Assembly: GCA_009840135.1 (NCBI GenBank)
Contig: VXOH01000027.1
Location: 940 to 37,659, forward strand
Reading direction: 5' to 3'
From: Chloroflexota bacterium
Lineage (GTDB): Bacteria; Chloroflexota; Dehalococcoidia; Lucifugimonadales; UBA3495
Length of the DNA: 36,720 nt
This document shows positions 8,243 to 15,807 of this stretch, piece after piece; position 1 is the first letter of the stretch, and the number at the start of each line of letters is the position of its first letter. The translations under genes were made by a program, and so were the position numbers. The notes beneath the pieces are model-generated. The model did not search any database and was not told where the DNA came from. It saw only the letters and a program-made list of their open reading frames with translations.

Positions 8243-9019
8243 TTGCTGGTATTCATAGACGAGAGTGGAACACCACATCCCAACGACAGTTGTTCCAGAC
8301 CAGTAATTCTCGCGGTGTGTATTTCCGAGAGTGACGTAAGGTACGTCACTCGCCGAATATATAGCCTCAAACGCCAGATTCTTGGGAATGACGACGCTGA
8401 AATCAAAGCAAACAGACTTCTCACCAGGGGTACATTTCGCCGAATTCCCGAAAAACGAGAGTTTGTAGAGGCTTTCTTCGACCTTCTCCGGGAGATGCCT
8501 CTAACGATGTTCGCAATGATTATGGAGCGCCCCCTCGATGTATCTCCTCTAACCCCCATATTGCCGAATCAATTCAGATTCATGCTCGAGAGAATTAATC
8601 TCTTTGCTGAAAGCAAGAACGAGATGGCTACGATTCTATTTGATGGAGACGGAAGGAGTCAGTACGGAGGTCTAGCAGTCAAGTTCAGCAATTACCTGCA
8701 TAGGTCAGTCGAAGGAAGGTCTTATACCCGCATAACCGACTCGCCCTTTTTCGTGGACTCCAAGATAACTGCCGGAATCCAGATCGCAGATATGGCTGCA
8801 GGCGTGGTTCGCGTTTACGAGGAGAACGGGCTATTTGGAGGGGTGCCTGCGGGTAACTCGTTCCTCAGCGCAGTTGGGAGATACTACAGCGTGGTGGAGG
8901 GTAAAACAACAGACCACGTGAGCGCCAGCGGTTATCCGAGGCACGGCTTTTACCGAATGCCCGAGCGGGAACATTACGCAACAGTAGTGGAAGACAGGCC
9001 CGAAGGGGATAGTTCGTAA
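8243..9019 (+). CDS. DUF3800 domain-containing protein
   Basis: A 258-residue DUF3800 protein. The N-terminal LVFIDESGTP and the C-terminal DSKITAGIQIADMAAGVV are the two family signatures; they place acidic residues (FIDES, DS, IQIAD) where an RNase H-like fold would coordinate metal. The biochemical function of the family is not established, though it is frequent on mobile and defence-associated DNA. The start is TTG 8243, immediately before the conserved FIDESG; no usable upstream start exists. Its codon choice looks more AT-rich than selB or tuf, hinting at transfer. It appears monocistronic. Confidence 0.8.
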   Translation: MLVFIDESGTPHPNDSCSRPVILAVCISESDVRYVTRRIYSLKRQILGNDDAEIKANRLLTRGTFRRIPEKREFVEAFFDLLREMPLTMFAMIMERPLDVSPLTPILPNQFRFMLERINLFAESKNEMATILFDGDGRSQYGGLAVKFSNYLHRSVEGRSYTRITDSPFFVDSKITAGIQIADMAAGVVRVYEENGLFGGVPAGNSFLSAVGRYYSVVEGKTTDHVSASGYPRHGFYRMPEREHYATVVEDRPEGDSS

Positions 9020-9186
9020 AACCAGAGAGCCAGGTGCGACACCCGCTGGGAATCACGTCTGGCTCTAAGAACAATATAATACCAATGTATTAAATTGTCA
9101 ACTGCAGAGCGTTTGGCGGCAGCAAATCTGAAAGGCGTTGAGAAGCAAAGAGTCAGCCAGGCGTTGCAAATCCCAACCTCGCCCAA

Positions 9187-9216
9187 TTGACAACCATCCC
9201 CGGCCCTTTATATAAT
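9187..9216 (+). promoter_or_regulatory. Strong sigma-70-type promoter ahead of the tRNA-tuf operon
   Basis: A perfect TTGACA at 9187-9192 and a perfect TATAAT at 9211-9216 are separated by 18 bases. Transcription would begin near 9223 and read toward the tRNA genes. An intrinsic terminator starts only about 23 bases further on. Confidence 0.85.
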
Positions 9217-9245
9217 TTCTTGCGTATCAAGTTGGCTGGTTTATT

Positions 9246-9270
9246 GGCCCCGACGTTGCGGGGCCTTTTT
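9246..9270 (+). terminator. Intrinsic terminator between the promoter and tRNA-Thr (possible attenuator)
   Basis: GGCCCCG (9246-9252) pairs with CGGGGCC (9259-9265) around ACGTTG, and TTTTT follows directly. It lies downstream of the predicted start near 9223 and upstream of the first tRNA at 9291, so it would end most transcripts from this promoter unless read through. Confidence 0.8.
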
Positions 9271-9290
9271 CTAGTCTAACGATAGTAACT

Positions 9291-9365
9291 GCCCCTGTGG
9301 CGCAATGGTAGCGCAGTCGATTTGTAATCGACAGGTTAGGGGTTCGAGTCCCCTCTGGGGCTCCA
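9291..9365 (+). tRNA. tRNA-Thr (anticodon TGT)
   Basis: Cloverleaf with 5-bp anticodon stem GTCGA/TCGAC, loop TTTGTAA giving anticodon TGT (reads ACA), T stem AGGGG/CCCCT with loop TTCGAGT, and encoded CCA (9363-9365). The acceptor GCCCCTG/CTGGGGC has one T-T mismatch at position 6:67. The discriminator base is T. It is first in the order Thr-Tyr-Thr-tuf. Confidence 0.93.
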
Positions 9366-9464
9366 TAGATTACTATCCCTACCCAATTGAACCGGTTTAA
9401 CGAAGGCCCGGCTTCCACGGGGCCCCGATCATGGGCGCTCCGCCAGGGGCTTGGCCGCCGGCAG

Positions 9465-9552
9465 GGAGGGGTGGGTGAGTGGTTAAAGCCACCAGACTGT
9501 AAATCTGGCGTCCGGAAGGACTTCGCAGGTTCGAATCCTGCCCCCTCCACCA
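9465..9552 (+). tRNA. tRNA-Tyr (anticodon GTA)
   Basis: Acceptor GGAGGGG/CCCCTCC, anticodon stem CCAGA/TCTGG with loop CTGTAAA giving GTA, a long variable arm (GCGTCCGGAAGGACTTC region) as expected for class II tRNA-Tyr, T loop TTCGAAT, discriminator A and encoded CCA (9550-9552). Confidence 0.93.
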
Positions 9553-9604
9553 CCCAATTTGGTAAAATTTTAGCCAGATCCAATAATTTCAAACGGGGTA
9601 ACGA

Positions 9605-9679
9605 GCCCAGATAGCTCAGCGGTAGAGCACGTTCTTGGTAAGAACGGGGTCGGCGGTTCAATCCCGCCTCTGGGCTCCA
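9605..9679 (+). tRNA. tRNA-Thr (anticodon GGT)
   Basis: A perfect 7-bp acceptor GCCCAGA/TCTGGGC, anticodon stem CGTTC/GAACG with loop TTGGTAA giving GGT (reads ACC/ACU), T loop TTCAATC, discriminator T and encoded CCA (9677-9679). It lies 37 bases before the tuf start and is presumably co-transcribed with it. Confidence 0.93.
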
Positions 9680-9716
9680 TAGCTCCAAGAGGAAAAACAG
9701 GAGAGTAGGACAAGAC

Positions 9717-10901
9717 ATGGCCAAGCAGCAGTTCGATCGTTCCAAGCCCCACGTAAATGTGGGCACCATCGGTCACGTTGACCACGGCAAGACCACCCTG
9801 ACCGCCGCAATCACCAGGGTAATGGCGGAGAAGGGCATGGCCAATTTCCGGGATTTCGGCAGCATTGATAACGCGCCGGAAGAGCGGGAAAGGGGCGTGA
9901 CTATCGCCATCGCCCACGTGGAATACGAGAGCGACGCCCGCCACTATGCCCACGTGGACTGCCCTGGCCACGCTGACTACATCAAGAACATGATCACCGG
10001 CGCCGCCCAGATGGATGGCGCGGTGCTGGTGGTGAGCGCGCCCGACGGCCCCATGCCGCAGACCCGTGAGCACATCCTATTGGCCCGGCAGGTGGAGGTG
10101 CCCCGCATCCTGGTCGCCCTGAACAAGGTTGACATGATGGATGACGAGGAACTCCTGGAGTTGGTGGAGCTGGAAGTCCGCGAACTGCTTTCTACCTACG
10201 ACTTCCCCGGCGACGACACTCCCATCGTCCGGGTCAGCGCCCTGAACGCCATGGACGGGGACCCCGAAGCGATGGAGGGCGTGGCCCAGCTGGTGCAGGC
10301 CATGGACGACTACATCCCTGTACCCGAGCGCCTGACCGACCGCCCCTTCCTGATGCCCATTGAGGACGTTTTCGGAATTAAGGGCCGCGGGACCGTGGTA
10401 ACCGGCCGCGTGGAGCGCGGAATGCTCAAGCAGGGCGAAGAGATTGAAATTATCCGGTCCGGCGACGTGCGCCGGACGGTGGCCACTGGCCTGGAAATGT
10501 TCCACAAGCTGCTGGATTCCACCGAGGCCGGCGACGCGGTAGGCATTCTGCTCCGCGGCGTTGACCGGGACGAGGTGGAGCGCGGGCAGGTGGTGGTCAG
10601 GCCCGGCTCGATGCAGCCCCACCGGTTGGCGGAAGCAGAGGTGTACGTGCTGAGTCGCGAGGAAGGCGGACGGCACACTCCCTTCTTCTCGGGGTACAAG
10701 CCCCAGTTTTACATCCGTACCAGCGATATAACCGGTGAGATTACCCTGCCCGAGGGTGTGGAAATGGTAATGCCTGGCGACAATATCACCATGACCCTCA
10801 ACCTGATCACCCCCATAGCCCTGGAAGAGCGGCAGCGCTTCGCCATTCGCGAGGGTGGCCGCACGGTGGGCTCCGGCGTGATTACCCGGTTGCTGGACTA
10901 G
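9717..10901 (+). CDS. tuf: Translation elongation factor Tu
   Basis: EF-Tu, 394 residues, the cytoplasmic GTPase that delivers aminoacyl-tRNA to the ribosome. G1 GHVDHGKT is at residues 19-26, DCPGHADY at 81-88 and NKVD at 136-139; domains II ([13 protein letters not shown]) and III (the stretch ending [11 protein letters not shown]) follow at normal length. The switch I region reads [13 protein letters not shown], a variant of the common RGITINTAHVEYE. It sits directly behind three tRNA genes and ahead of rpmG-secE-nusG, an arrangement also known in other bacteria. Ribosome binding site: AGGAGAG about 12 bases before ATG. Confidence 0.97.
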   Translation: MAKQQFDRSKPHVNVGTIGHVDHGKTTLTAAITRVMAEKGMANFRDFGSIDNAPEERERGVTIAIAHVEYESDARHYAHVDCPGHADYIKNMITGAAQMDGAVLVVSAPDGPMPQTREHILLARQVEVPRILVALNKVDMMDDEELLELVELEVRELLSTYDFPGDDTPIVRVSALNAMDGDPEAMEGVAQLVQAMDDYIPVPERLTDRPFLMPIEDVFGIKGRGTVVTGRVERGMLKQGEEIEIIRSGDVRRTVATGLEMFHKLLDSTEAGDAVGILLRGVDRDEVERGQVVVRPGSMQPHRLAEAEVYVLSREEGGRHTPFFSGYKPQFYIRTSDITGEITLPEGVEMVMPGDNITMTLNLITPIALEERQRFAIREGGRTVGSGVITRLLD

Positions 10902-10961
10902 CGGTCTGCCGGGCGGGCAACCCCAGTATCCTGAAGGGGAGTACGAAAGGGAGAGGTACCA

Positions 10962-11132
10962 ATGGCAAGAAAGTCAGCAGACATTCGTGGAGTGATAACC
11001 CTCCAGTGCAGCGACTGCCGGGAGCGTAATTACGCCACGGTAAAGAACCGCCGCAACGACACCCAGCGGATGGAATTGCGGAAGTATTGCTCCCGCTGCC
11101 GCGGCCACAAGACGCACCGCGAAGTACGGTAG
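10962..11132 (+). CDS. rpmG: 50S ribosomal protein L33
   Basis: A 56-residue protein starting [16 protein letters not shown]. The CSDC (16-19) and CSRC (43-46) pairs form the zinc ribbon of the Cys-containing L33 type. [15 protein letters not shown] is the typical core. GGGAGAGG lies ahead of the start. The position between tuf and secE matches the usual bacterial order. The gene is short and easily missed. Confidence 0.95.
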   Translation: MARKSADIRGVITLQCSDCRERNYATVKNRRNDTQRMELRKYCSRCRGHKTHREVR

Positions 11133-11138
11133 TCATCC

Positions 11139-11399
11139 TTGGCCCGGGTAGGCGCACAGCAACGCAACCAGTCTCCCATAACCCCCCGCAGCGTGGGTCG
11201 GGTGAGCCCGATCCTGTTCCTGCAGGAGGTGGTGGGGGAGTTGCGAAAGTCGGTCTGGCCCAGCAAAGAGGAGACTGCCCGGTTAACCGCGATTGTGATA
11301 GCCCTGGCGGTGGCCGTGGGATTCTTCCTGGGCGGCCTGGACCGGGTATTTGCGGAGTTGTTCAACCGGGGTATTTTCGCCATTTTCCGCGTGTTTTAG
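11139..11399 (+). CDS. secE: Preprotein translocase subunit SecE
   Basis: A short SecE: FLQEVVGELRKSVWPSKEETARLT (read as LRKSVWPSKEE) is the conserved amphipathic helix before a single membrane segment (about residues 50-67, IVIALAVAVGFFLGGLD). It clamps SecY in the inner-membrane SecYEG channel. The start is uncertain: TTG 11139 gives 86 residues, while GTG codons at residues 19 and 22 would give a more usual length. It follows rpmG by 6 bases and precedes nusG, the standard order. Confidence 0.92.
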   Translation: MARVGAQQRNQSPITPRSVGRVSPILFLQEVVGELRKSVWPSKEETARLTAIVIALAVAVGFFLGGLDRVFAELFNRGIFAIFRVF

Positions 11400-11466
11400 A
11401 CACAGACATTTCCGGGGGCCGCCATTGTGGTGTCTCCGGCATGAAAGTTAGAAAAGCTGCGAAACG

Positions 11467-11493
11467 ACAAGCCCGCCAGCGTGGCGGGCTTGT
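11467..11493. other. Perfect 12-bp stem-loop between secE and nusG
   Basis: ACAAGCCCGCCA (11467-11478) pairs with TGGCGGGCTTGT (11482-11493) across a GCG loop. No T-run follows on either strand, so it is not a typical intrinsic terminator. It sits in the 246-base gap between secE and nusG and may be a processing site, a pause site or a structured leader. Confidence 0.7.
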
Positions 11494-11645
11494 AAATTCA
11501 ATGCTTACGTACGTGAATGGTTGCGTACTTGAGTGCCGCGTAATTGATAGAAGCAGCTTCCAAGGACAGCAGAGCACCGGGGTTTACCGCATTGCTGTCC
11601 GGTACCGTCATGGTAGGTCCAAGCCTGTAATGAGCGTGACGACTG

Positions 11646-12230
11646 ATGACGACTGAAAGAGACATCCGAGTAGAAGAGGAAGAGAGCCAGGATTTTCGCT
11701 GGTATATTGTCCATACCTACTCCGGCCAGGAAGACCGGGTAAAGAAAAACCTGGACCTGCGGATCCAGAGCCTGGATATGCAGGACCGCATCTTCCAGGT
11801 GGTTGTCCCCACCGAGGAAGAGGTCATCTTCAAGGACGGCAAGCGAAAGTCGGAACAGCGCAAGTTGTTTCCCGGCTACATCCTGGTGCAGATGAACATG
11901 GACGACGAGAGTTGGTACGTCGTTCGCAACACGCCGGGGGTGACGGGGTTCATCTCCACGGAAGACGATTATGACAAGCGACCGAAGCCGGTTCCCCTGG
12001 AAGACTCGCAGCTGGATTCCATTCTGAAGCAGTCGGAAGAGGGGCCGGCCCGGATCAAGATTGGCCTGCAGAATGGCGACATGGTCCGCATCACCGAGGG
12101 GCCCTTTATTGACTTCGTGGGCGCGGTGGGAGACGTGGACGAGAGCAAAGGAAAGGTTCGGGTGCTGGTCTCCTTCTTCGGACGGGAAACGCCCGTGGAG
12201 CTGGACTTTCTGCAGGTTGAACGCGCATAG
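11646..12230 (+). CDS. nusG: Transcription termination/antitermination protein NusG
   Basis: NusG, 194 residues: an N-terminal RNA polymerase-binding domain beginning RWYIVHTYSGQEDRVKKNL (around residue 18), with LFPGYILVQMNMDDESWYVVRNTPGVTGF, then a C-terminal KOW domain from about 140 (GDMVRITEGPFIDFVG, DESKGKVRVLVSFFGRETPVELDF). It couples transcription to translation or Rho. It is followed after 15 bases by rplK. The initiator ATG is preceded by a weak site; the 16-residue acidic lead-in is not conserved, so the true start could be slightly downstream. Confidence 0.96.
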   Translation: MTTERDIRVEEEESQDFRWYIVHTYSGQEDRVKKNLDLRIQSLDMQDRIFQVVVPTEEEVIFKDGKRKSEQRKLFPGYILVQMNMDDESWYVVRNTPGVTGFISTEDDYDKRPKPVPLEDSQLDSILKQSEEGPARIKIGLQNGDMVRITEGPFIDFVGAVGDVDESKGKVRVLVSFFGRETPVELDFLQVERA

Positions 12231-12245
12231 GCTTAGGAGGACCCG

Positions 12246-12677
12246 GTGGCAAAAAAGGTCAGAGCAGTAATAAAGTTGCAACTGGAGGCGGGCAAGGCGA
12301 CTCCCGCCCCACCCGTGGGCCCGGCCCTGGGTCAGCACGGCGTCAATATCATGGGGTTCGTCAAGGAATACAACGAGCGAACTTCCTCGCAGGCCGGAAC
12401 CATCGTGCCCGTGCATCTCACGGTTTTCGAGGACCGGTCCTTTACCTTCGTAACCCGCACTCCACCGGCATCGGACCTGCTGCGACGGGCCGCCGGAGTG
12501 GAGAAGGGCACCGGAGACGTGCGGCAGGGTGGGCCCGCCGGGGCAATAAGCCGGGATGCCCTGCGGGAAATTGCCGAAACCAAGCTGAAGGACCTCAACG
12601 CAAACTCGGTAGAACAGGCTATGTCCATAATTGAAGGCACCGCCCGGAGCATGGGCATCAGCGTGGAAGGGGATTAA
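12246..12677 (+). CDS. rplK: 50S ribosomal protein L11
   Basis: L11, 143 residues, GTG start after [37 protein letters not shown] (residues 9-37, in parts) is the N-terminal signature contacting the GTPase centre; the C-terminal RNA-binding domain holds [13 protein letters not shown] and [12 protein letters not shown]. It is followed by rplA after 6 bases. Confidence 0.97.
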   Translation: MAKKVRAVIKLQLEAGKATPAPPVGPALGQHGVNIMGFVKEYNERTSSQAGTIVPVHLTVFEDRSFTFVTRTPPASDLLRRAAGVEKGTGDVRQGGPAGAISRDALREIAETKLKDLNANSVEQAMSIIEGTARSMGISVEGD

Positions 12678-12683
12678 CGAACC

Positions 12684-13397
12684 ATGCCCAAGCATAGCAA
12701 GAGATACTCAGCAGTGGCCGAACGGGTAGAGCCGGACAAGCACTACCAGCCCCAGGAGGCCATAGACCTGCTCAAGGACCTGGCCAACACCAGGTTTGAC
12801 GAGACCATGGAAATCCACGTGCGGACCAGCGCCGATCCCCGCCATGCCGACCAGATGGTACGGGAAGTTACCGTGCTGCCTCACGGACTGGGAAAGCAGG
12901 TCAGGGTACTGGTCTTCACCAGCGGCGAGGGGGCGGAAATCGCCCGTCAGTCCGGCGCCGACTACGTGGGCGACGATGACCTGATAGCCCAGATTGAGGG
13001 CGGCTGGCTGGATTTCGAGGTTGGACTGGCCACTCCCGAAATCATGCCCAAGATAGGCAAGCTGGGCCGCATCCTGGGTCGGCGGGGCCTGATGCCCAAC
13101 CCCAGGACAGGCACCATGGTGCAGCCCCGCGACCTGGGAAGGGTAATAGAGGAGTCCAAGGCGGGACGCGTGGAGTTCCGTACCGACAGGACGGCGATCA
13201 TTCACTGCGCCTTCGGCAAGGCCAGCTTCGAGACGGAACGTCTGATGGAAAACCTGGCGGTATTGACCGACTCCATAGTCAGGGCGCGGCCATCGGCGGT
13301 AAAGGGCGCCTTTCTGCGCTCCGCCTACCTTACCTCGTCCATGGGCCCCAGCATTCCCCTGGACCTGAATGCGCTGCAGGCCCTGAAGCCGGACTAG
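12684..13397 (+). CDS. rplA: 50S ribosomal protein L1
   Basis: L1, 237 residues, the L1-stalk protein involved in deacylated tRNA exit. Conserved parts include TRFDETMEIHVR, VTVLPHGLGKQVRVLVF, ILGRRGLMPNPRTGTM and the C-terminal KGAFLRSAYLTSSMGP. L1 is a known autoregulator of the L11-L1 operon in many bacteria. It ends 256 bases before rplJ, the gap being the L10 leader. Confidence 0.97.
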   Translation: MPKHSKRYSAVAERVEPDKHYQPQEAIDLLKDLANTRFDETMEIHVRTSADPRHADQMVREVTVLPHGLGKQVRVLVFTSGEGAEIARQSGADYVGDDDLIAQIEGGWLDFEVGLATPEIMPKIGKLGRILGRRGLMPNPRTGTMVQPRDLGRVIEESKAGRVEFRTDRTAIIHCAFGKASFETERLMENLAVLTDSIVRARPSAVKGAFLRSAYLTSSMGPSIPLDLNALQALKPD

Positions 13398-13439
13398 CCA
13401 TCAGGGACAATTCGTGGTAGCCTTTCGGTGGCCCAATGG

Positions 13440-13653
13440 GATTTTGAGGAACGAGAACAAACGCTGCTCAGTTAAGCGATACTGCAACAACCAAACTACG
13501 CTGTAGACCGCCGGTCTCCCAAAGGGGAGCCAAGGGCCCAGTTCGATGGGCCGCCTGCCGAGGCGCGCTTTCCGGGTATTTCGACATGGTTTGCCGATTT
13601 TCCCCGCGTCTCATCTGCAAGACGTGGGGAATATTTTTTTAGGAGGTAAGCAT
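13440..13653 (+). promoter_or_regulatory. Ribosomal protein L10 leader RNA
   Basis: The mRNA leader of rplJL, which L10(L12)4 binds to repress synthesis. Visible elements are the CTGTAGACCG start of the core (13501), hairpins GGTCTCCC/GGGGAGCC and GGCCCA/TGGGCC, and the CCTGCCGAGG sequence (about 13554-13563) characteristic of L10 leaders. A terminator hairpin follows at 13602-13640. The exact 5' limit is uncertain; the region 13398-13440 shows no gene. Confidence 0.8.
13602..13640 (+). terminator. L10 leader attenuator terminator
   Basis: CCCCGCGTCT (13602-13611) pairs with AGACGTGGGG (13620-13629; one G-U) and is followed by AATATTTTTTT ending at 13640. The rplJ ribosome binding site AGGAGG begins at the very next base (13641), so transcription control and translation control are adjacent. 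Confidence 0.87.
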
Positions 13654-14193
13654 TTGCCAACACAGGCCAAAATAGAGCGTGTGGCGGAAATAAAGGAAAA
13701 GCTGGAACGCTGCTCCATAGCTTTGACGGCCGGTTATTCCGGTATTCCCGTAAACGACATGACGGAACTTCGGCGCCGGATGACGGAAGCCGGGGTTGAG
13801 TTTGTCGTAATCAAGAATACCCTGGCCAACCTGGCCGCCGAAGAAGCCCAGGTGCCCCATTTCAGCGAGATAATCGAGGGTCCAACGGCTATAGCCTTCG
13901 GGTATGCCGACCCGGTTGATACCGCCCGCGCCGTAAATGACTATATCCGCACTACCAGGTCCCCCCTGTCCATCCAGGGAGCCATCATGGGCCCCGGGCC
14001 CATCCTGCCGCCCAACGAGGTGGAACGGCTGGCAACCCTGCCGTCCAAGCCGCAACTGATGGCCAACCTGCTGGGACAGATACAGTCGCCCATTTCCAGA
14101 CTCATGGGAGTCCTGAACGGTCCCCTGCAGAACCTGGACGGACTACTGCAGGCCCGAATACGCCAACTGGAAGAGGGCGGCGAGGCCGCTTAA
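13654..14193 (+). CDS. rplJ: 50S ribosomal protein L10
   Basis: L10, 179 residues from TTG 13654; the AGGAGG at 13641-13646 has correct spacing. The frame is open further upstream to 13546, but this crosses the leader and terminator and is not coding. Conserved stretches: [43 protein letters not shown] and the C-terminal helix that carries L7/L12 dimers ([20 protein letters not shown]). It autoregulates through the leader. Confidence 0.95.
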   Translation: MPTQAKIERVAEIKEKLERCSIALTAGYSGIPVNDMTELRRRMTEAGVEFVVIKNTLANLAAEEAQVPHFSEIIEGPTAIAFGYADPVDTARAVNDYIRTTRSPLSIQGAIMGPGPILPPNEVERLATLPSKPQLMANLLGQIQSPISRLMGVLNGPLQNLDGLLQARIRQLEEGGEAA

Positions 14194-14312
14194 ACGCACG
14201 GGCATCGTGCCCACACCCGGGTACGTTTGCAGGATGCATTCGCAACCAGGGAAGGGGAGCGACTCAGGCTCCCACCAGGAATCAAAACGGTAACAAGAAA
14301 AGAGGAGGCCCC

Positions 14313-14702
14313 ATGGCAACTAAAGAGGAACTGCTGGAAACTATCAAAGGCATGAGCGTGCTGGAACTGGCCGACCTGGTCAAGGCTCTTGAGGAAGAGT
14401 TTGGAATCACCGCTGCCGCGCCGGTGGCCGTTGCCGCCGCGCCCGCCGCCGGTGACGGCGCAGCTGCTGCTGCCGGTGCAGAGGATGAGCAGAGCGAGTT
14501 CGACGTGAACCTGCAAGACATCGGCCCCAACAAGATCAACGTCATTAAGGCAGTCCGCGAGATCACCTCCCTGGGACTGCGAGAAGCCAAGGAGTTGGTG
14601 GAGTCCGCCCCGGCCCGGGTCAAGGAAGCCGTGGCCAAGGACGAGGCCGATAGCATCAAGGCCAAGCTGGAAGAGGCCGGAGCAGTAGCCGAGGTGAAGT
14701 AA
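14313..14702 (+). CDS. rplL: 50S ribosomal protein L7/L12
   Basis: L7/L12, 129 residues: an N-terminal dimerisation helix ([28 protein letters not shown]), an Ala-rich hinge (about 36-55) and the C-terminal factor-binding domain ([24 protein letters not shown]). A strong AGAGGAGG site precedes it. In most bacteria rpoB follows; here rpoB and rpoC are absent and the next gene is an unrelated small protein. Confidence 0.97.
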   Translation: MATKEELLETIKGMSVLELADLVKALEEEFGITAAAPVAVAAAPAAGDGAAAAAGAEDEQSEFDVNLQDIGPNKINVIKAVREITSLGLREAKELVESAPARVKEAVAKDEADSIKAKLEEAGAVAEVK

Positions 14703-14860
14703 CCCCGGCTTCTAATCCTGGCGTCCAGCTCCGGCGTCCAGCCCCGGCATCTAACCTTGGTATCTCTGCCGAGCCGCTCCGTACAGGAACGGCCTGGCAA
14801 CCGACTTATGAGGGGGATGGTGATGGCGGTCGTGCCTCAAGCAGGCAAATCGCCCACCTT

Positions 14861-14900
14861 CACCCCCATACTTACCTTCCCCCTTGATGGGGGAAGGGGC
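14861..14900. repeat. Dispersed CCTTCCCCC hairpin repeat (single copy)
   Basis: CCTTCCCCC-TTGAT-GGGGGAAGG stem-loop in the 248-base gap after rplL, matching the unit at 1-108 and at 32160-32200. The rest of this gap holds four degenerate 13-bp units (14704-14757) and no gene. Confidence 0.65.
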
Positions 14901-14950
14901 ATTTCAGGCAGGAATTAATCTCGGCCCGGCCCACCGCAGGAGAGGATGCC

Positions 14951-15172
14951 ATGAGCCGTCGCAAAGACCGGGAACGATTTAGCCGGATGAAGGAGCAGAA
15001 CCCCGACTACACGGGGTTCAGGGGCGCAGATACCGTAGTAGCTGCCCCGCCGCCCCCTCCGGTTCTGGAATCGGTAGTCTGTTCGGTCTGCCAGCGACGG
15101 CGGAATGTGCCCGTCGAAACCCTGCCGGCGGACCGGGCCGAGTACGTTTGCCTGCGGTGCCAGGAGGGTTGA
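14951..15172 (+). CDS. Small zinc-ribbon-like protein
   Basis: A 73-residue protein with a basic N-terminus (MSRRKDRERFSRMKEQ), a Pro-rich middle and a C-terminal CSVC (44-47)...CLRC (67-70) pair that would bind one zinc. A good ribosome binding site (GCAGGAGAGG) precedes ATG 14951. Function unknown; it resembles small ribbon proteins of the translation apparatus but no specific family was recognised. Its position right behind the rpl block may be significant. Confidence 0.6.
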   Translation: MSRRKDRERFSRMKEQNPDYTGFRGADTVVAAPPPPPVLESVVCSVCQRRRNVPVETLPADRAEYVCLRCQEG

Positions 15173-15312
15173 GGGCGCGCATTGCCGCTACCTCGTATAA
15201 CTACTGACAGTTGGGGCGAGACTGCTTCCGGCAGCGCCGGGTGGAATTCCTTCAATGTAACGGCGGAAGGCCAAATTACCGTGAAGCCGTAGATTGAGGG
15301 GCGCCGCGTCTG

Positions 15313-15726
15313 TTGCGAAACGACAATGATGACTCGCGGGAAAGTATTTGGAGCGTCCGACAGCTTTCCCTGGTTCGCTATTATATTGCCTTTGCCGTAT
15401 TGTTCGTCCTTGTTACGGGGCTTCACATGTGGCGGGGCGCCCTGGCCCCACCGGACGTTTACGCCGTAGATATTGCCCTGGCGGCGCTGAGAGAGGCGTC
15501 CGAACTGATCCCCTGGCTCATAATCTTTACGTTCTGCTTGGTGGAGGGCATTTCCATGCTGGCAGAGAGATACCTGAAGTCGCGGTATGACAAGGGAAAG
15601 GAGGAGGGCAGGGAAGAAGTACAGCAACTATGGCTTGCCTGGAACCAGCGTCGGGAGGAGGCGTTGCGGGAAGGCAGGGAGTTCACCGAACCGCCGCCGG
15701 GCGAGACTGAGAAGGTCCAGAGGTAA
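15313..15726 (+). CDS. Small membrane protein with cytoplasmic coiled-coil tail
   Basis: A 137-residue protein of unknown function. Two hydrophobic segments (about residues 24-42 and 66-82) bracket a short loop, then a charged helix (KSRYDKGKEEGREEVQQLWLAWNQRREEA) likely forms a coiled coil. The start is TTG 15313 after GAGGGG; a later start would lose the first membrane segment. The gene is flanked by an 11-bp inverted repeat (15203-15213, 15792-15802). Confidence 0.55.
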   Translation: MRNDNDDSRESIWSVRQLSLVRYYIAFAVLFVLVTGLHMWRGALAPPDVYAVDIALAALREASELIPWLIIFTFCLVEGISMLAERYLKSRYDKGKEEGREEVQQLWLAWNQRREEALREGREFTEPPPGETEKVQR

Positions 15727-15807
15727 CCTCCGGACCGGTTCCGACACTTACCTACAGCCATAGCCCATTGGTGAAGGAGCGGTGGACCCTACAACTGTCA
15801 GTGGGCG

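Noticed and set aside
9570-10073. Minus-strand frame opposite tuf
   Set aside because: Shadow of tuf and the tRNA region.
11087-11656. 189-residue frame across rpmG, secE and nusG start
   Set aside because: Overlaps three certain genes in another frame and crosses a strong stem-loop; low-complexity product.
13546-13653. N-terminal extension of L10
   Set aside because: Crosses the L10 leader and its terminator; the correctly spaced AGGAGG and the L10 family start both support TTG 13654.
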